64,000 bases of DNA from Vulcaniibacterium tengchongense. GTDB lineage: Bacteria; Pseudomonadota; Gammaproteobacteria; Xanthomonadales; Xanthomonadaceae. The stretch covers positions 764,546 through 828,545 of the forward strand of contig NZ_RKQN01000001.1 of NCBI RefSeq assembly GCF_003814555.1, written 5' to 3'. Within the stretch, counting starts at the first letter, position 1; each line of letters begins with the position of its first letter. The notes beneath the pieces are model-generated. The model ran no database searches and had not been told where the DNA came from. It saw only the letters and a list, made by a program, of their open reading frames with translations. Positions 61,024 to 64,000 of this stretch are shown one piece after another. Made by a program: the position numbers and the translations under genes.

Positions 61024-61029
61024 AGCTTA
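61024..61029 (-). promoter_or_regulatory. Candidate -10 box of the kynurenine operon
   Basis: The minus strand reads TAAGCT, then six bases, then the dehydrogenase ATG. This spacing would place +1 at the A of ATG. The -35 candidate at 17 bp (TCGGAA) is weak. Confidence 0.4.
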
Positions 61030-61130
61030 ACAGCGCGGCCGTGCCGTTCCGATGCGTATGGTCGCCCGCGCTGCGCCAGCGGGCGCAACGCCGACGCAAC
61101 GGGAAACCCGCGCGCGGAGCGCAGCCAGGG

Positions 61131-61209
61131 GGGGGCTGGCGCGACACGCCAATACGTCTTGCGGGCCTTCGGCGGCCTCCTTGCCGGAGGCCGCGCCAGC
61201 CATTCCCCC
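61131..61209 (+). repeat. Palindromic repeat family, copy C
   Basis: Outer arms GGCTGGCGCG (61134-61143) and CGCGCCAGCC (61192-61201) pair perfectly. Flanking G- and C-runs extend the pairing. Inside are AATACGTC, CCTTCGGCGGCCTCC and an inner hairpin GGCCTCC/GGAGGCC (61174-61180, 61186-61192). The block order matches copies A and B. It is the best-preserved copy. Confidence 0.7.
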
Positions 61210-61383
61210 ACGGCTACGCGGCGCGGCGTGCCGGCACAGGCCGAAAAAGCCCGAAACGGCCCTCCCGCTGCGTTCGGTGCGGCGGGGTCGCCGCGGCTCG
61301 GGGCTCGGCGTTCGAGCCGCCGGCGCTTCTCGGCCGCGCCGCTTCGGGCGGCGACCGTGTTTCCAGCGAGATCCGCGTGCGTT

Positions 61384-62169
61384 TCAGAGCGAGCGCGTGC
61401 GGCCGCCGTCCACCGGCAGATTGATCCCGGTGATGTACGAGGCCGCCGGCGAGCACAGGAACGCGATCGCCGCCGCCGTTTCCTCGGGCCGGGCGAAGCG
61501 GCGCATCGGGATCTCGGCAACCATCCTTTCGTACACCTCCTCGCGGCTGCGGCCGGTCTTGGCCGCGGCGTTGTCGATGATCTGCTCGATCCGCGGCGTT
61601 TCGGTCGAGCCCGGCAGCACGTTGTTGACCGTGATGCCCTTGGGCGCAAGCTCGGTGGCCAGGGTCTTGGCCCAGGCCGCCACCGCCCAGCGCGTGGCGT
61701 TGGACACGCCCAGCCCCTGCAGCGGTTCCTTCACCGAAGTCGAGATCACGTTGACGATGCGGCCGTAGCCCGCGCGCTCCATCCCCGGCACGACGGCGGC
61801 GGCCAGCACGTGGTTGGCGACCAGGTGCTGGCGCCAGGCCGCCTCGAAGGCCGCGACCTCGGCGCCGAACACCGGCCCCGGCGGCGGGCCGCCGCTGTTG
61901 TTGACCAGTATCTGGACCGGGCGTTGCCCGGCCAGCGCCTCGACCTTGCCGCGCAGCGCCCCGGTGTCGCCCGCGTCGGCGGCGATCCAGCCGTGCGCCT
62001 GGCCCGATCGCACCGGCAACTCGCCGGCCAGTTCGCGCAGGCGCTCCTCGCGCCGCGCCAGCAGGGTCACGCTGGCGCCCAGGGAGGCCAGCGCGCGCGC
62101 GGTGGCCAGGCCGATCCCCTGGCTGGCGCCGCAGACCAGGGCATGCTTGCCGGAAAGGTCGAGGTCCAC
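61384..62169 (-). CDS. SDR-family oxidoreductase with atypical active site
   Basis: This encodes 261 aa. The Rossmann motif is VCGASQGIGLATARALA and the NNSG motif NNSGGPPPGPVF. VNVISTSVKEP carries the catalytic-Ser position. The YxxxK motif is replaced by SNATR at VSNATRWAVAAWAKTL, so Tyr reads Ser and Lys reads Arg. The C-terminus AASYITGINLPVDGG is normal. A recurring SDR subgroup shares this replacement and is annotated as a 3-oxoacyl reductase-like enzyme, but its reaction is uncertain. The start is GTG at 62169 with AGGAG 8 bp upstream. It is 3 bp downstream of the PaiB gene. Confidence 0.85.
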   Translation of the reverse strand: MDLDLSGKHALVCGASQGIGLATARALASLGASVTLLARREERLRELAGELPVRSGQAHGWIAADAGDTGALRGKVEALAGQRPVQILVNNSGGPPPGPVFGAEVAAFEAAWRQHLVANHVLAAAVVPGMERAGYGRIVNVISTSVKEPLQGLGVSNATRWAVAAWAKTLATELAPKGITVNNVLPGSTETPRIEQIIDNAAAKTGRSREEVYERMVAEIPMRRFARPEETAAAIAFLCSPAASYITGINLPVDGGRTRSL

Positions 62170-62171
62170 GA

Positions 62172-62804
62172 TCAGTCTCCTGCGTCGGGAGCCAGGCGCG
62201 CGGACATCAGCCGGGCGACTTCGCGGCCGTCCTCGCGCGCCTGCCCGGCGAGCCGCTCGGCCACCGCCCTCCGGTTGGCGTGCGGGTGGTTCTGGCTCAG
62301 CTTGAACTTCAATTCGATGCGTTCGGCGACGAAGCGGAAGCCGACGATGCCGCGCAGCTGGCGGCGGTGGTCGTCGCGTTCGGGCTCGAATCGCCAGTCG
62401 CCGCCGGCTTCGGGCTCGAAGCGTCGGCTCAGCGCGTCCACCAATTCGGCGAGCGCCGCTTCGTCGTCGAAGGTCCGCAGCGTGCCGTGCAGGTGCGCGA
62501 CCGCGTAGTTCCAGGTCGGCACGCGCGCGGCGGCCTCCTTGTCCGGATACCAGCCGGGCGAGACGTAGGCGTGCGGGCCGTGGAAGATCGCCAGCGCCGG
62601 CCCGGCGTGCAGGGCCTGCGGGTTCGGCCGCGCCCAGTGGCCGTGCAACGCCACCTGGCCGCCCTCGCGGCGGTAGAGCACCGGCAGGTGGCTGACGCAC
62701 GGCGCGCCGTCGCGCACGGTAACCAGGGTGACGAAGCTGTCGCGCGCGGCCAGCGCGTCCAGCGCGGCGAGATCGTTCTCGGCGAAGGCGCGCGGCAGGT
62801 ACAT
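62172..62804 (-). CDS. PaiB-like FMN-binding protein
   Basis: This encodes 210 aa. It belongs to the PaiB family (FMN-binding split barrel, often called negative transcriptional regulator): MYLPRAFAENDLAALDALA at the start, SHLPVLYRREGGQVALHGHWARPNPQ in the barrel, AYVSPGWYPDKEAAARVPTWNY and LKFKLSQNHPHANRRAV at the end. In Bacillus PaiB affects degradative enzyme genes; heme or FMN degradation has also been proposed for relatives. It is next to an SDR gene and the kynurenine cluster. Direct DNA binding is not proven. Confidence 0.88.
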   Translation of the reverse strand: MYLPRAFAENDLAALDALAARDSFVTLVTVRDGAPCVSHLPVLYRREGGQVALHGHWARPNPQALHAGPALAIFHGPHAYVSPGWYPDKEAAARVPTWNYAVAHLHGTLRTFDDEAALAELVDALSRRFEPEAGGDWRFEPERDDHRRQLRGIVGFRFVAERIELKFKLSQNHPHANRRAVAERLAGQAREDGREVARLMSARLAPDAGD

Positions 62805-62805
62805 G

Positions 62806-63132
62806 TCAGTGCCGCGTCGGCAGTTTCTGCACCATCTGGCCGCGCAGCCGCTCGGGATCGTCGCCCTGCGGCGGCACCAGTTCCCCAAGGGCGAAGCCGC
62901 GCGCCTGCGCGTCGTCCTCGTCGAGCCCGTCCAGGGCCACGAATTCGGCATCCATCAGCGCGGCGCGCGCGCTGTCCTCGCTGTCGTAGGGCAGGGTGTT
63001 GCCGTCGCTGTCGAAGACCTCGGCGGTGCCGGCCTCGCGCAGGCGCAGGCGCGCCCAGATCACGGTGCGGCCGATCGTGGCCAGCCACCATTCGTCGCGG
63101 GTGCGGCCCTCGCCGCCGGGGTTGTCGCTCAT
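62806..63132 (-). CDS. Conserved hypothetical acidic protein
   Basis: This encodes 108 aa. It is acidic, with a compact strand-rich pattern: WWLATIGRTVIWARLRLREAGTAEVFDSDG and then ALMDAEFVALDGLDEDDAQ. I recognise no named domain. The start overlaps the stop of the small membrane protein (ATGA), and the PaiB ATG lies 2 bp after its stop, so it sits inside a small operon. Function unknown. Confidence 0.72.
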   Translation of the reverse strand: MSDNPGGEGRTRDEWWLATIGRTVIWARLRLREAGTAEVFDSDGNTLPYDSEDSARAALMDAEFVALDGLDEDDAQARGFALGELVPPQGDDPERLRGQMVQKLPTRH

Positions 63133-63434
63133 GAGGTCACCATCGCAAACAGGGTCAGCAGGCCGGCGCAGCCGAGCCCGCCGATCGTCGTCCAGAGCGC
63201 GACCCGGGCGGGCGTGGCCAGCCCGTCGAGGTTGCGGTCGCCGGCCGCGCGGTAGCCGCCGCGCAGCAGCCACGCCCAGGCCGCCGGCCGGGCGAACGCG
63301 CCGGGCCCGAGCCGCGTCTGCAGCGCAGGCTGGCGGTCGCGGATATGCACCAGCGACAGCGGCCAGAAGATCAGGAACGCGCAGAAGCCGGCGATCGCGA
63401 CACCGACGAAGCACAGGGCGAAGAACAGGATCAT
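63129..63434 (-). CDS. Small membrane protein of unknown function
   Basis: This encodes 101 aa with a long hydrophobic N-terminal segment (MILFFALCFVGVAIAGFCAFLIFWPLSLVHI) and a C-terminal one (ALWTTIGGLGCAGLLTLFAMV). The loop is basic. No family is recognised. A TAGACT on the minus strand (63473-63468) may be a -10, which would give a leader of about 28 nt and favours the ATG over an upstream GTG. It heads the operon ending with the SDR gene. Confidence 0.65.
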   Translation of the reverse strand: MILFFALCFVGVAIAGFCAFLIFWPLSLVHIRDRQPALQTRLGPGAFARPAAWAWLLRGGYRAAGDRNLDGLATPARVALWTTIGGLGCAGLLTLFAMVTS

Positions 63435-63516
63435 GGTGCGTGTATTCGCTTCGTCACGGCCCGGCACAGTCTAACAGCGTGGCCCCGTCCCGGCGGACGT
63501 GCCGCTGCGTCGCGTT

Positions 63517-63546
63517 TTGACTTCCGCTAGCGGGGCGAGATACGGT
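63517..63546 (+). promoter_or_regulatory. Promoter with palindromic spacer for the small secreted protein
   Basis: TTGACT (63517-63522) and TACGGT (63541-63546) are 18 bp apart. The spacer contains the perfect 10-bp palindrome CCGCTAGCGG (63524-63533), a possible operator. The leader before the ATG at 63584 would be about 30 nt. Confidence 0.5.
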
Positions 63547-63583
63547 CCGAGGCGCCACGTGCACGATGGCACAAGGAGGCGTC

Positions 63584-63835
63584 ATGAATCGGCCATTGCG
63601 GGTTTCGTTCGCGGCATTGGTCCTGCTCGCTTCAGGCGCTCACGGGGCTGCCAAGCCCGGAGCGCAAGGCGAGAGTATCCCCCACCAAGCTTCGAGATCG
63701 GCCGAACCGGCCGATCCGCAGTTCGCGGGCCGGTCCCGGCCCAGGTCCGTCGTATGCTCCCTGATCCGGGATCAGCAGAGTTGCCGGCTGAATTCCGCTT
63801 GCCGGTGGGTCGATGGCAGGTGCGTCGACGAGTAG
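63584..63835 (+). CDS. Small secreted four-cysteine protein
   Basis: This encodes 83 aa. A signal peptide of about 21 residues (RVSFAALVLLASGAHGAA) is followed by a disordered Ser/Pro/Gln stretch. A compact Cys-rich end has spacing C-x8-C-x5-C-x5-C with a central Trp (VVCSLIRDQQSC, SACRWVDGRC). The C-x5-C-x-W pattern is reminiscent of a half PSI/plexin repeat and would allow two disulfides. AAGGAGG 6 bp before the ATG and a promoter upstream support expression. I know no family for it. Confidence 0.68.
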   Translation: MNRPLRVSFAALVLLASGAHGAAKPGAQGESIPHQASRSAEPADPQFAGRSRPRSVVCSLIRDQQSCRLNSACRWVDGRCVDE

Positions 63836-63883
63836 TCCCCTGGATCGCGATGCCTCCGCGAACGCAGGCATCGTCCTCGTAGG

Positions 63884-64000
63884 TCAGAACTCCGCGCTGC
63901 CCGGCGCGCGCGGGTAGGGGATCGCGTCGCGGATGTTGCTGAGGCCGCAGACGTAGACCACCAGGCGCTCGAAGCCCAGGCCGAAGCCGGCGTGCGGCAC
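63884..64000 (-). CDS. asnS: Asparaginyl-tRNA synthetase, C-terminal end only
   Basis: Only the last 38 codons are in the window. The frame reads [19 protein letters not shown] and then [17 protein letters not shown] before TGA. GxGxGxER is class II aminoacyl-tRNA synthetase motif 3, and the ending [10 protein letters not shown] with a terminal EF is typical of AsnRS rather than AspRS or LysRS. The gene continues to the right. Confidence 0.88.

Larger units (their letters stand above)
61018..61383. other. Gap between the SDR gene and the semialdehyde dehydrogenase gene (366 bp)
   Basis: It contains the dehydrogenase promoter candidate (61024-61029) and palindromic repeat copy C (61131-61209). 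No gene is recognised. It separates the PaiB/SDR genes from the main kynurenine operon and suggests that the operon begins at the dehydrogenase. Confidence 0.55.

Noticed and set aside
61058-61090. GCCCGC...GCGGGC dyad as a second kynurenine promoter operator
   Set aside because: Arms are only 6 bp of pure GC, which is common by chance here, and no promoter elements accompany it.

Overview
This is a GC-rich (roughly 70%), gene-dense chromosomal window. The gene content points to a member of the Lysobacterales/Xanthomonadaceae (Lysobacter or Luteimonas type). The main clues are a methionine synthase split into two genes, a roughly 180 kDa NAD-glutamate dehydrogenase, a kynurenine pathway cluster, a RegBA pair behind a cyo quinol oxidase operon, and REP-like palindromes of the CTCTCCCGC/GCGGGAGAG type. 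The assignment is inferred from protein sequence and gene order only. I see no phage, insertion sequence, CRISPR array, rRNA or tRNA.

Layout. 1-5,000: end of an Hsp20 gene, a cbpA co-chaperone, pilH, an MDR reductase, a LOG-family protein and chaA. 5,000-10,900: sucA-sucB-lpd, with a strong -10 box upstream and an intrinsic terminator downstream. 10,990-13,940: a tightly overlapping four-gene operon (two VOC proteins, a JmjC ribosomal-oxygenase-like protein, a GNAT fusion). 14,100-17,330: purB and fumC. 17,570-21,140: a DUF2884-like lipoprotein, then an operon of exported protein, YtrA-type GntR regulator, ABC ATPase and ABC permease behind a well-formed promoter/operator. 21,260-26,320: glutathione peroxidase, two tandem FKBP isomerases, ugd, slyX and a DUF2058 protein. 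26,320-27,010: the largest non-coding gap. 27,010-31,930: an ArsR-methyltransferase fusion followed by split metH. 32,070-40,410: acyl-CoA dehydrogenase, giant NAD-glutamate dehydrogenase, NAD kinase and 5'-nucleotidase. 42,830-49,660: cyoABCD, SURF1, and a RegB/RegA-like redox two-component system. 49,740-63,430 on the minus strand: a DUF2461 gene, sbcB, then the lower kynurenine pathway (kmo, kynU, ACMSD, 3-hydroxyanthranilate dioxygenase, aminomuconate deaminase, aminomuconic semialdehyde dehydrogenase). An orphan hybrid histidine kinase, a carbonic anhydrase, an SDR protein and a PaiB-like protein lie among these genes. The window ends with a small secreted Cys-rich protein and the 3' end of asnS.

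How the genes work together. The kynurenine genes would take kynurenine through 3-hydroxykynurenine, 3-hydroxyanthranilate and ACMS to 2-aminomuconate and on toward central metabolism. kynA and kynB are not in the window. ACMSD releases CO2, which may explain the carbonic anhydrase. The TCA genes sucAB-lpd and fumC, the NAD-glutamate dehydrogenase and the cyo oxidase are central carbon and respiratory functions. The RegBA pair plausibly ties oxidase expression to quinone redox state.

The most unusual non-coding signals are a dispersed family of roughly 80-bp palindromic repeats (three copies), a 33-nt perfect inverted repeat before cbpA, a YtrA-like operator overlapping a promoter, an ArsR-like operator before the metH operon, and a REP element that supplies the C-terminus of a RidA-family enzyme.
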